A stretch of DNA of 36,545 nt from JANWYT01 sp046719465. Its GTDB lineage: Bacteria; Chloroflexota; Anaerolineae; Aggregatilineales; Phototrophicaceae. The notes under the pieces were generated by a model that saw nothing but the letters and a program-made list of their open reading frames with translations, did not search any database and had not been told where the DNA came from. Shown one piece after another: positions 16,439 through 23,751 of the stretch. Numbering within the stretch: position 1 is the first letter of the stretch; each line of letters begins with the position of its first letter. Made by a program: the position numbers and the translations under genes. The stretch is taken from NCBI GenBank assembly GCA_046719465.1, contig JBDNCV010000020.1, forward strand, positions 1-36,545, read 5' to 3'.

Positions 16439-16646
16439 TTTAGACACTCCCCTTAATGAATAAATGAGAGAGTGTCTAAGGTCGCGGTGATGCGTCATCT
16501 CGTCTTGTTCGGTTGGTGCTACAAGGCCTCATCCCCCAACCCCCTTCTCCCACGGGAGAAGGGGGCAAAAGTCCCCTCTCTGCGGGAGAGGGGATTTAGG
16601 GGTGAGGCTTCACCATCTGTTTAGGTTTAGACACTCCCCTTAATGA
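16439..16646. repeat. 21-base direct repeats with inverted partner, possible IS/MITE remnant
   Basis: A 21-base sequence beginning tttagacactcccctt is repeated exactly at 16439-16459 and 16626-16646. The reverse complement of its first part (gagtgtctaa) is at 16470-16479. The 16440-16479 segment is therefore a short element with terminal inverted repeats. No transposase is present. Confidence 0.65.
16525..16610. repeat. Nested palindromic intergenic element (gcctcacccc type)
   Basis: The ends gcctcatcccc and ggggtgaggc enclose two hairpins: cccccttctcc-CACG-ggagaaggggg (16540-16565) and cccctctc / gagagggg (16573-16593). It has the same architecture as 8237-8313. It lies inside the interval bounded by the 21-base direct repeats. 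Confidence 0.75.
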
Positions 16647-16714
16647 TAGGCCAGTGACGAAATCTTTGAAATTTGTTACCATTGTAGGTACTCACTTGGT
16701 GTCGTGTGGCGCCT

Positions 16715-17764
16715 ATGCCTGATGAAATTCGCGTCCTAATCGCAGAAGATAGCCCGACCGTGCGGCAGTACCTTAAGACGGTCATCAGCACGGACAACGG
16801 TTTCCGTGTGGTGGGCGAAGCACGCGATGGCGCAGAGGCGTTCGCGCTGGTGCAGCAGCTGCGCCCGGATGTCGTCACAATGGATATCCAAATGCCGCTG
16901 GTGGACGGGCTGGAGGCCACGCGCCAGATCATGTCAACGTGCCCCACACCGGTTGTGATCGTGAGCGGCGTCATCGGCGATGAGGTCAAGCACTCGCTGG
17001 ACGCGCTCGAAAGCGGGGCGCTGGCCGTCTTGCCCAAGCTGCCGGAGCGCTCCAAGCCTGAGTTCCCGCAGCGCCGCCAGCAGCTCTTGCAGACGCTCAA
17101 GGCGATGAGCGGCGTCAAGGTGATCGCGCGGCGCGACTATGGCGGCGTGCGCATCGACCGCGAGCCGTCCACCCCGCGCCCACAGCCGGGCCGCCCTCGC
17201 CCTGAAGTCGTCGTCATGGGGGCCAGCACCGGCGGCCCCAGCGCGCTCCAACGCACGCTCTCCGCGCTGCCAGAGGACTACCGCCTGCCGATTGTCATCG
17301 TGCAGCACATGCCGGACGAGTTCCTCGGCGGCTTGGCGCGCTGGCTGCGCGCCAGCAGCCCGCTGCAAGTGCAGATGGCCTACCACGGCCTAGAGCTGCG
17401 CAGCGGCAGCGTCTACCTTGCGCCCGGTGGAGCGCACCTCATGCTCAAGCGGCAGGGAAACCGCCTGCTCACCCATTTAGAGCCTGCTACTGGGGTGCAT
17501 CGCTTCGTCCCCAGCATTGACGTGCTCTTCGAGAGCGTGGCGAAGGCCTGTGGCGCGAGCGCCGCAGGTGTGATCCTCACCGGCATGGGCGACGACGGCG
17601 CGGAAGGGCTAATGCGCCTGCGGCAGGCCGGGGCCTACACGCTGGCGCAGAACGAGACCAGCAGCACGGTCTATGGCATGCCACACGCAGCACTTCAGCG
17701 CGGCGCAGTGGAGCGCGTGTTTGACCTAAGTCATCTGCCAATGGAATTGCTAAAGCTGTTATAA
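16715..17764 (+). CDS. cheB: Chemotaxis-type protein-glutamate methylesterase CheB
   Basis: A 349-residue protein with CheB's two-domain layout. The receiver domain (1 to about 125) has acidic EDS at 11-13 and phospho-acceptor Asp57 (VTMDIQMP). A Pro/Arg linker follows. The methylesterase domain (about 164-345) has catalytic Ser171 in GASTGG, His198 in QHMP and Asp294 in GMGDDG. All catalytic residues are present. It removes methyl groups from, or deamidates, receptor glutamates and antagonises CheR. Neither CheR nor a receptor is in the window. ATG 16715 gives MPDEIRV; GTG 16706 would add three residues, and neither has a strong ribosome site. It heads the five-gene cassette, with 38 bases to the next gene. 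Confidence 0.93.
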   Translation: MPDEIRVLIAEDSPTVRQYLKTVISTDNGFRVVGEARDGAEAFALVQQLRPDVVTMDIQMPLVDGLEATRQIMSTCPTPVVIVSGVIGDEVKHSLDALESGALAVLPKLPERSKPEFPQRRQQLLQTLKAMSGVKVIARRDYGGVRIDREPSTPRPQPGRPRPEVVVMGASTGGPSALQRTLSALPEDYRLPIVIVQHMPDEFLGGLARWLRASSPLQVQMAYHGLELRSGSVYLAPGGAHLMLKRQGNRLLTHLEPATGVHRFVPSIDVLFESVAKACGASAAGVILTGMGDDGAEGLMRLRQAGAYTLAQNETSSTVYGMPHAALQRGAVERVFDLSHLPMELLKLL

Positions 17765-17802
17765 TGAAGAGAATGCGTGGCTACCGCGCGAGAGGATAAG
17801 GC

Positions 17803-18177
17803 ATGGCACTTGAAGTCTTGTTAGTTGAGGATAGTAAAACGCAGGCCGCGCAGATCAAAGAGACGCTGGAGAGCGTTGGGCTGCGCGTTCGAGTGGTCTA
17901 TGATGGGCCAGACGGCATTCGTGAGGCAATCGAGAACCCGCCCGCTTTGGTGGTGCTGGACGTCAAACTGCCCAGCATGGACGGCTTTCAAGTGTGCCGC
18001 CGCCTCAAGCGCAACCCCTCTACCCAGAACATCCCGATCATTATGCTGACCGAAAAGGCCGACCCCAAAAGCACGATGTCTGGCTTGCGCGAAGGCGCGG
18101 ATGACTACATCCCGAAGGATATCTTTGCTTCGGAGCATCTGATCGAAACGTTACAGGAACTAGGCATACTGGAATAA
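17803..18177 (+). CDS. Single-domain CheY-like response regulator
   Basis: A 124-residue lone receiver. The required residues are all present: acidic pair Glu9-Asp10, phospho-acceptor Asp53 (VLDVKLP), Thr83 (IIMLTE) and Lys105 (YIPKD). It has no output domain, so it acts by protein-protein contact. It resembles the PatA/CheY-type regulators in type IV pilus and gliding systems as much as flagellar CheY. A good ribosome site (AAGG) precedes ATG 17803. One base separates its stop from the next start. Confidence 0.92.
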   Translation: MALEVLLVEDSKTQAAQIKETLESVGLRVRVVYDGPDGIREAIENPPALVVLDVKLPSMDGFQVCRRLKRNPSTQNIPIIMLTEKADPKSTMSGLREGADDYIPKDIFASEHLIETLQELGILE

Positions 18178-18178
18178 C

Positions 18179-18583
18179 ATGGCCGAAGTAAGTAGTCCGT
18201 ATAAGATGCGCCCGCCCGTGCTGCAAGTGCAAGTGGAGGACGCGATGGACATCATGATCGTGCGCGATACCGCGCGGCGCGCGGCGGGGCTGCTGGGCTT
18301 TTCCCCTGCGCACCGCGCCCAGCTCGCCAGCGCCGCCGCCACCCTCGCCGAGCTGGTGTTGAAAACGGGCGAAGCCCATACCCTGCACCTCAACGGGGTG
18401 ATCAAGGGGGCACAGACGGGGCTGCAAATCTCCGCGGAGACGCCGTGGCTGGCCACGGTGAGCGCGAACAACGTGCTGGTGGCGCTCAAGTCCAAAATGG
18501 GCGACCTCGTGGATGAGATCATGCTGCTGAACGAGCCGCAAACAACGATCTTGATGGTGATGTGGTTGGATGATAATCGGTAA
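18179..18583 (+). CDS. RsbT-like anti-sigma-type protein lacking ATP-binding boxes
   Basis: The 134 residues match the length of RsbT. The first half follows the RsbT/GHKL pattern (VQVEDAMDIMIVRDTARRAAGLLGF, written in parts: VEDAMDIMIVRD, ARRAAGLLGFS, AQLASAAATLAELVL). The N-box Asn expected after 'ELA' is replaced (ELVLKTGE). No DxGxG or GxGxG motifs follow; instead there is SAETPWLATVSANNVL and ILMVMWLDDN. It therefore probably keeps the fold but not ATP binding or kinase activity. One possibility is a partner-binding module regulating CheW or the receivers. It starts one base after the CheY-like stop and overlaps cheW by one base (TAATG), so all three should be made together. Family assignment is by pattern only. 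Confidence 0.6.
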   Translation: MAEVSSPYKMRPPVLQVQVEDAMDIMIVRDTARRAAGLLGFSPAHRAQLASAAATLAELVLKTGEAHTLHLNGVIKGAQTGLQISAETPWLATVSANNVLVALKSKMGDLVDEIMLLNEPQTTILMVMWLDDNR

Positions 18584-19011
18584 TGAGCGAACGAGTGCCT
18601 ATCTTGGCGTTTGAGGTGCGCCAGCGTCGTTATGCGCTGATGATCGCCGATGTGGTCGAAGTGGCGGCCATGGTCGAAATAGTGCCGCTGCCAGATGCCG
18701 CGCCGGGCGTGCTGGGGGTTGTCAACCGACATGGTGAGATGCTCCCCCTGCTGGATTTGCGCTTGGTGTTCTACGGCGAGGCAGCGCCCGTCGACGCTTC
18801 AACCTATTTCATTGTCGTAGAAAAGCCCGGCCAACGCGCCGGTTTGGTGGTGGATGCGGTTGATGTGGTAAAGTATGTGCCGTCAACGGCCTTCCAGCCT
18901 GTGCCTGAAAACCGCTTCGTCCGCGCGATGGTGCAGCACGAGGATGACCTGCTGCAAGTGCTAGACGTTCAACCGCTTTTCGCACGCATTATGCAACGAG
19001 TGGAGCCATAA
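18583..19011 (+). CDS. cheW: CheW-like coupling protein
   Basis: A 142-residue protein covering a single CheW domain: LAFEVRQRRYALMIADVVEV at the start, GVLGVVNRHGEMLPLLDLRLVF in the middle (the conserved 'G-x-x-N-x-x-G-x-x-x-P-x-x-D-L' region), then AGLVVDAVDVVKYVP. CheW couples receptors to the CheA kinase. Neither is encoded in the window. Its ATG overlaps the upstream stop by one base. Five bases separate it from the next gene. Confidence 0.9.
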   Translation: MSERVPILAFEVRQRRYALMIADVVEVAAMVEIVPLPDAAPGVLGVVNRHGEMLPLLDLRLVFYGEAAPVDASTYFIVVEKPGQRAGLVVDAVDVVKYVPSTAFQPVPENRFVRAMVQHEDDLLQVLDVQPLFARIMQRVEP

Positions 19012-19016
19012 GCCAG

Positions 19017-19913
19017 ATGGTCAGCCGAAAAGAGCGTATTCTCGTTGTCGCCAAAGATGAAAGCTTGCGCGAACGCCTCGTAGAAACACTGGAGCAGGCC
19101 GGCGGCTATGTGACCGTGCAGGCCACCACCTTTGAAGACGCTCTTTCCGAGATTTTGCTAGCTGACTTCGACTTAATCATCACCGAGGCCGAGCTGCCCG
19201 ACCTCAGCGGGATGGATTTGCTGGCGGTGGTGGGCGGGCTGCGCCCGGGGGCGCGCGTCATCATCATCGACGACGACCTAAGCGCCAAGAGCGCCGTGGC
19301 CGTGTTCCGTTTGGGTGCGGTTGATTATCTCTACAAGCCGCTCAACATGTCCTTCTTCTTGATGCAGGTCGAGCGCCAACTGGAGATCAAACGGGCGCTC
19401 AGCCAGCGCGTCGAAGAACCGTCACTCCCCAAAAAGCCACCTGCCGCGCGTGACCGCGCCAAACGCCTCGACCCGCGCACCCGCCCAGCGGCCCTCGTGC
19501 TGGGGCGACAACACTTCACCAAGATCAACCTCGAGCTGACGCGCCTGCTCCAGCATGTGCGGGCGGTCTTCGTCGGCTTGATTGACCATGAAGGCAACAT
19601 GGTCGGCGCAGCAGGCACGCTCGACGATTACGACCTGCAAATCCTGACCTCGGCGCTCTCGATTGACCACGCCGCCCAGCAGTCGCTCGCCAACCTGCTC
19701 GACGAAGCCAAATTCCACTCCACCTACTTTGAGGGGGATAACAACGGCGTCTACATCGTCGAATTCGGCGAGACGCACACCGTCTCGCTGGCGGTGATCT
19801 GCAAGAGCGACGTCAAGGCCGGCATGGTGTGGCTCTACACCAAACGCACCGCCGAGACCATCGCCGAGATCCTCAAGTCCATCCCCCAGCCCAAAACGCT
19901 GCCGCGGATGTGA
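19017..19913 (+). CDS. Pseudo-receiver fused to Roadblock/LC7-like domain
   Basis: The 298-residue protein has a receiver-like N-terminal domain (6 to about 125), a charged Pro/Arg linker (130-160) and a C-terminal alpha/beta domain (about 168-285: INLELTRLLQHVRAVFVGLID, given in parts as NLELTRLLQHV and AVFVGLIDHEGN). The C-terminal part has the order of Roadblock/LC7 (MglB-like) domains. In the receiver the usual acidic pair is Ala-Lys (LVVAKDES), and the phospho-acceptor Asp is Glu57 (IITEAELPD). The lysine of KPL is kept at 107. Metal binding and phosphorylation should be lost; Glu57 may mimic the phosphorylated state. Roadblock proteins regulate small GTPases such as MglA; none is seen here. 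It ends the cassette. Confidence 0.75.
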   Translation: MVSRKERILVVAKDESLRERLVETLEQAGGYVTVQATTFEDALSEILLADFDLIITEAELPDLSGMDLLAVVGGLRPGARVIIIDDDLSAKSAVAVFRLGAVDYLYKPLNMSFFLMQVERQLEIKRALSQRVEEPSLPKKPPAARDRAKRLDPRTRPAALVLGRQHFTKINLELTRLLQHVRAVFVGLIDHEGNMVGAAGTLDDYDLQILTSALSIDHAAQQSLANLLDEAKFHSTYFEGDNNGVYIVEFGETHTVSLAVICKSDVKAGMVWLYTKRTAETIAEILKSIPQPKTLPRM

Positions 19914-19931
19914 ACCCATCAACGACCAGCA

Positions 19932-19955
19932 GGGGACAGGGACTGCCCTGTCCCC
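19932..19955 (+). terminator. Hairpin between convergent genes, possible bidirectional terminator
   Basis: A perfect 10-bp stem ggggacaggg / ccctgtcccc with loop actg lies between the ends of the cassette (19913) and the release-factor-like gene (19973). There is no clear T-tract on either side. Confidence 0.5.
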
Positions 19956-19972
19956 CGTCCCCTGTTCACTAC

Positions 19973-21046
19973 CTACAGCGCGTAATAGAGCCGCGCCGCA
20001 AGGCCGCCCTCAGCGTTAAGGCGCTCGGCCGCGTCCCCGTGGACGAGTTCCAGCGTGGCGCTGGTGTGGATCATCTTCTCCGGCAGCATGTGCAGCAGGT
20101 ACTCATCCTTGAGCGGCCACGGCGCGATGAGCAGCTCGACACGCTGTTCTTCAACCGCCTTTAGCACGTCGTCGCGGCCCAGCGCCGCTCGCCCGCCAGA
20201 TTTAGCCATGTTGATCACGTCCTCGATCAAGCCGTCCTCAAATTGGCGCTCGTAGTCGTGCGCGGCGCTCTGGATGCGCGTCAGCACCTCGTGCGCTGGG
20301 GTCTTGATCGGGATCGGCAGCAGCGCCACCACCTCTTGCGAGAGGCGGTCGCTCATCAGGCGGCGGATGGCGTGGGCTGTTTCCTCCGCGCCGCCGAGGA
20401 TAATGCGCTCGGTCTGGTAGGCCTCGCGCAGCTCCCCGATGTGATCGACCACCGCGCGCAGAAAGCGGCTGCGATGCTCGCCCACCATGTCGTTGAAGGC
20501 TTCGCGGTTGCTGCCTTGGTTCAGTTCCTTGCCGTAGGACGTGGCCGGGTTGATCGTCTTCTGGCCAAAGTCGTACTCGTCGAGTTCAATCTCCATGCGC
20601 TCTTGATCGTCCACCGTGCCGAGGTAGGCCGTCATGAAGCGCGCTTCCTGCTGGTCGGCCAGCACGATGAGGTAGCGTTCAAACTCGTCCAACTTCCAGA
20701 ACAGCGGCGTCACCAGCGGCTGACCATACCCGCCCATGTTCTCGACAGGCAGCGGCAGGTGGAGCGTCTCAAGGCCGCCGTTGTGGGCGAAGATCACCAG
20801 CCCCTTCGACTCCGGCTTGTAGCCGTCGATGAACGTTTCTACCCGCTGGCGGATCGGCTGCCAGACGCGCAGCGCGTCACGATCGCCGATTTCTCCCTCA
20901 AGGCGGCGCAGCTCATTGCGGAACCAGATGCGCCACGCGGGGGTGGAAGCTTGATTTTGCAGGTAGCCCGGGTCAACGTTGAGGTACAGCGACAAGACCG
21001 GCGCTTCCAGCGCGTACAGGCGTTTCACATCTCTCACGTGCAGCAT
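19973..21046 (-). CDS. Vms1-like / bacterial archaeo-eukaryotic release factor-type protein
   Basis: The 357-residue protein starts MLHVRDVKRL at ATG 21046, preceded by a strong AAGGAG site. The longer upstream reading is AT-rich, non-coding-like and contains an inverted repeat. The sequence LSLYLNVDPGY near the N-terminus, the central DEFERYLIVLADQQEARFMTAYLG and HIGELREAYQTERIILGGAEE, and the C-terminal KMIHTSATLELVHG match my memory of the bacterial archaeo-eukaryotic RF (BaeRF/VLRF1) families. Those families are thought to cleave peptidyl-tRNA or bind stalled ribosomes. I cannot point to an unambiguous GGQ-type catalytic loop. The gene stands alone, convergent with the Che-like cassette. 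Confidence 0.65.
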   Translation of the reverse strand: MLHVRDVKRLYALEAPVLSLYLNVDPGYLQNQASTPAWRIWFRNELRRLEGEIGDRDALRVWQPIRQRVETFIDGYKPESKGLVIFAHNGGLETLHLPLPVENMGGYGQPLVTPLFWKLDEFERYLIVLADQQEARFMTAYLGTVDDQERMEIELDEYDFGQKTINPATSYGKELNQGSNREAFNDMVGEHRSRFLRAVVDHIGELREAYQTERIILGGAEETAHAIRRLMSDRLSQEVVALLPIPIKTPAHEVLTRIQSAAHDYERQFEDGLIEDVINMAKSGGRAALGRDDVLKAVEEQRVELLIAPWPLKDEYLLHMLPEKMIHTSATLELVHGDAAERLNAEGGLAARLYYAL

Positions 21047-21077
21047 GGGAGACTCCTTTGTTGTTCTAAGTAAACAA

Positions 21078-21152
21078 GTTGAAAGTGAAAAGTGGAAAAG
21101 TGAACAGAGGTCAATGAGACGACGCTGCTTTTTCACTGTTTTCACTTTCAAC
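21078..21152. repeat. 14-bp perfect inverted repeat upstream of release factor-like gene
   Basis: gttgaaagtgaaaa (21078-21091) is mirrored by ttttcactttcaac (21139-21152), 47 bases apart. The GTGAAAA/TTTTCAC motif is also repeated in between. It lies 32 bases or more upstream of the ATG at 21046, in an AT-rich stretch. It may be an operator pair or a dispersed low-complexity repeat. Confidence 0.6.
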
Positions 21153-21229
21153 CAGTAGAGAAGCATATCACAGGATCAACGCAGTTCTGTTCGTTACTTC
21201 GTAATAACTCATAAACGCAGCGCAGCCCG

Positions 21230-21961
21230 TCAGTTTTTGAGCCTTGACAGCACCTCACGCAGGGTGGGGCGTTCGCAGGTGGATTTGTGCGTCATCGCGG
21301 CGATGAGGTCGTCATAGCGCGGGTCGACGGGCGGCAGGGCAGCCTCAACCACGTGACGGATCGCTCGCGGGGCAGGCAGATGAGCGTAGGGGTGCTGCCC
21401 TGCCAGCCATTGGTGGAAGATAATCCCCAGCGAATACACATCACAGGCCTCCTTCACCGGCGCGTTCATGAGCAAGCGCTCCGGCGAAGCATACAGCGGG
21501 GAAGCGGCCCCTGCGCGCTGGCCGAAGGGCGTCGCGCGGTCAAAGTCGGCGAGAGCGGGCTGGCCGTCCGCGTCAATCAGCACGTTGCCCGGCCACACGT
21601 CACAGTGCGCCCAGCCTGCCGCGTGCAGCGCCAGCAGCGCCTCGGTCAGCTGTGCCAACCACGCAGCGGCACGGTCTGGCGAGGGGGGCTGTTGATGCGC
21701 GTTGGCCGCGTAAAGCGGCATCAGGCAGCAGGCGTGGTCGTCGTCCGTCCAATGCGCCAGCAGCGGCACGATGGCCGGGTGAGCAAGGCGCGCGTGCAAT
21801 TCAAGGGCGGCGCGGCTGACGCGGGCACGCGGTTGACGCTTCAAGGCGGCCTGCGCCCCGTCATCGCGCGCCACCGCCCACACCTGCGCCTGTGAACCGT
21901 CATAGATCAAGCCCAGCGGATGCAGCCAGCCGAGGGGGCTGCGCAGAGGGTGAAGCGTCAT
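21230..21961 (-). CDS. Atypical Ser/Thr protein kinase-like protein
   Basis: The 243 residues cover a single, slightly short Hanks-type kinase domain with no transmembrane or extracellular part. The glycine loop is YDGSQAQVWAV, the ATP lysine is Lys41 (AALKRQ) and the helix-C Glu is about 54. The catalytic loop is HCDVWPGN (Asp121, Asn126) instead of HRDxKxxN, the metal motif is DFD (139-141) instead of DFG, and the APE-like motif is SPER. Catalytic Asp and Asn and the metal Asp are present, so weak activity is possible. DVYSLGIIFHQWLAG matches subdomain IX. The ATG overlaps the recN stop by four bases (ATGA), so it is translated with RecN. Confidence 0.85.
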   Translation of the reverse strand: MTLHPLRSPLGWLHPLGLIYDGSQAQVWAVARDDGAQAALKRQPRARVSRAALELHARLAHPAIVPLLAHWTDDDHACCLMPLYAANAHQQPPSPDRAAAWLAQLTEALLALHAAGWAHCDVWPGNVLIDADGQPALADFDRATPFGQRAGAASPLYASPERLLMNAPVKEACDVYSLGIIFHQWLAGQHPYAHLPAPRAIRHVVEAALPPVDPRYDDLIAAMTHKSTCERPTLREVLSRLKN

Positions 21962-23724
21962 CCTTTGCCAGCGGCCAGCGCCTGCTTGCGGGTGTGCGCC
22001 TCGTGGAGCAGCTCGCGGGCGCTCTCGTGGCCTGCTGCGCCGAACGCCCCCAGCATCTGCGCCAGCTCTTCAACCTTTTGCGGCTCGGCCTCCAACGAGA
22101 TGATCTGGGTGGCGGTGCGGTCGCCTGTGACGAGCTTCTGCACGCGGTAGTGCCGGTCGCTGTAGCTGGCAAGCTGCGGCAGGTGCGTCACACACATGAC
22201 CTGATGCCCCTGCGTGAGCGACCAAAGCTTCTCCCCGACGACCGAGCCGATGCGCCCGCCGATGCCTTGATCGATCTCGTCGAAGATGAGGATGGGCGTG
22301 CTGTCGGCTTGGGTGAGGACGCGCTTCAGCGCCAGCATGATGCGCGCGGCCTCGCCGCCGCTGGCGACCTTCGCCAACGGCCGCAGCGGCTCGCCCGGGT
22401 TAGCGCTCATCATAAACTCAACGCGCTCAAGGCCAGTCGCGTCGAAGGCGTAGCGCTGCCCGTCTTTGCCGTAGCAGCCCGCGGGGTCAAGCGTGCGCGT
22501 CATCGCCACCTCGAAGCGGGTGCGCTCCATGCGCAGGTCTTTCAGCTCCTGCACGATGCGCTTGCTCAACTGCTTGCCTGCCGCCTCGCGCTGGGTGCTG
22601 ATGCGCTCGGCCAATTCGCCGATGTGGCGCAGCGTCTTCTCCTCCTGCGCGCGGAGCTGCTCTAGTCGTTCGTCGCTGTTTTCGATGGCGTTCAGTTCCT
22701 CCTCGGCCTGCGTCAGATAGGCGTTGAGGGCGGCGATGCTGTCCTTCTGATAGCGGCGCTTGAGCGTCTTGATGAGTTCGATGCGCTCCTCGATCTGGTC
22801 GAGGCGGCTGGGGTTGAACTCAATCTCGTCGGCGTAGCTGGCAATCGTCAGCGCCAGCTCTTGGGCGTTGGCGCTCAGCTCCTCGGCCAGCGCCGCCTCC
22901 TCGTTCAAGCGGGGGTCGATCCGCGCCAGCTTGCCCAGTAGGGTGGCGACCTGCATCAGAAGGTCAACGGCGGGCTTGCTGCGGTCGTCCTCATCGCCGC
23001 CGGAGAGCAGCGCGTGGGCCTCGCTGGCCAGCCGCGCGAGCTGCTCGCTGTTGGCCAACCGATGCCGCTCGGCGAGCAGCTCCTGCTCCTCGCCATCCTT
23101 GAGCGCGGCAGCGCTGATCTCCTCCACGGCGTAGCGCAGGCGTTCGGCGCGCCGTTCGAGCGCGTCGCGGTCGTCGGTCAACGCGCGCATCTGGCTGCGG
23201 ATGCCCTCGAGCGTCTTGACGACCTCCGCCAGCGCCGCCCGCACCTCCAGCAGGTTGGCGTAGCGGTCGAGCAAGTCAACGTGCACTTTGGGGCGGAACA
23301 GGCTCATGTGGCTGCTCTGGCCGTGGATGTCGACCAGTTCCTCGCCGATCTCGCGCAGCAGATCTTGGTTGACGCTCACGCCGTTGACGCGCGCGGCGCT
23401 GCGCCCGCTGCTGCGCACTTCCCGGTAAAGCGTCAGCCAACGCGGGTCGCCTTCGTCGGGCAGCAGGCCTTCGCGCTCCAAGATCGGCACAATGCGCGCC
23501 TCGGTGTGGGCATCCAGCGCGAACACCCCCTCGATCACCGCGCGCTCGGCCCCGCTGCGCACCATGCCTGCGTCTGCCTTGCCACCGATGAGCAGCTCCA
23601 CCGCGTCGATGATGATCGACTTGCCCGCGCCCGTCTCACCGGTGATGACGTTGAACCCCTTGTCGAAGGTCAGTTCAAGGCGGTCGATGATGGCAAAGTT
23701 CTGAATCCGCAGTTCTTCCAGCAT
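21958..23724 (-). CDS. recN: DNA repair protein RecN
   Basis: The 588-residue SMC-like ATPase is of typical RecN length. Walker A GETGAGKS is at 29-36. The signature VASGGEAARIMLALKR precedes Walker B ILIFDEIDQGIGG, and the H-loop region is VMCVTHLPQLAS. The middle (about 160-370) is coiled coil. RecN acts early in double-strand-break repair, holding DNA ends. It follows the B-box-type gene by 27 bases and is coupled to the kinase-like gene at its 3' end. Clustering with nadK is common in bacteria and supports the identification. Confidence 0.97.
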   Translation of the reverse strand: MLEELRIQNFAIIDRLELTFDKGFNVITGETGAGKSIIIDAVELLIGGKADAGMVRSGAERAVIEGVFALDAHTEARIVPILEREGLLPDEGDPRWLTLYREVRSSGRSAARVNGVSVNQDLLREIGEELVDIHGQSSHMSLFRPKVHVDLLDRYANLLEVRAALAEVVKTLEGIRSQMRALTDDRDALERRAERLRYAVEEISAAALKDGEEQELLAERHRLANSEQLARLASEAHALLSGGDEDDRSKPAVDLLMQVATLLGKLARIDPRLNEEAALAEELSANAQELALTIASYADEIEFNPSRLDQIEERIELIKTLKRRYQKDSIAALNAYLTQAEEELNAIENSDERLEQLRAQEEKTLRHIGELAERISTQREAAGKQLSKRIVQELKDLRMERTRFEVAMTRTLDPAGCYGKDGQRYAFDATGLERVEFMMSANPGEPLRPLAKVASGGEAARIMLALKRVLTQADSTPILIFDEIDQGIGGRIGSVVGEKLWSLTQGHQVMCVTHLPQLASYSDRHYRVQKLVTGDRTATQIISLEAEPQKVEELAQMLGAFGAAGHESARELLHEAHTRKQALAAGKG

Positions 23725-23751
23725 AAGCTCACTCGCTCAGTCCCCAAAAGT

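Larger units (their letters stand above)
16114..16714. other. 600-base gene-free region rich in repeats
   Basis: No credible gene is seen. The first 75 bases are AT-rich and probably hold the promoter of the minus-strand hypothetical gene. Then come palindromic modules (16222-16409), a pair of 21-base direct repeats (16439-16459 and 16626-16646) with an inverted partner, and a second palindromic element (16525-16610). The last 70 bases are AT-rich and should contain the promoter of the cheB-led cassette. Confidence 0.7.

Noticed and set aside
16222..16646. Possible CRISPR array in the repeat-rich gap
   Set aside because: There are only two or three copies, with unequal spacing and strong internal palindromes. 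There are no regular spacers and no cas genes.
17821..18138. Minus-strand frame opposite the CheY-like gene
   Set aside because: The plus-strand protein has all receiver residues and a ribosome site; the antisense frame has neither.
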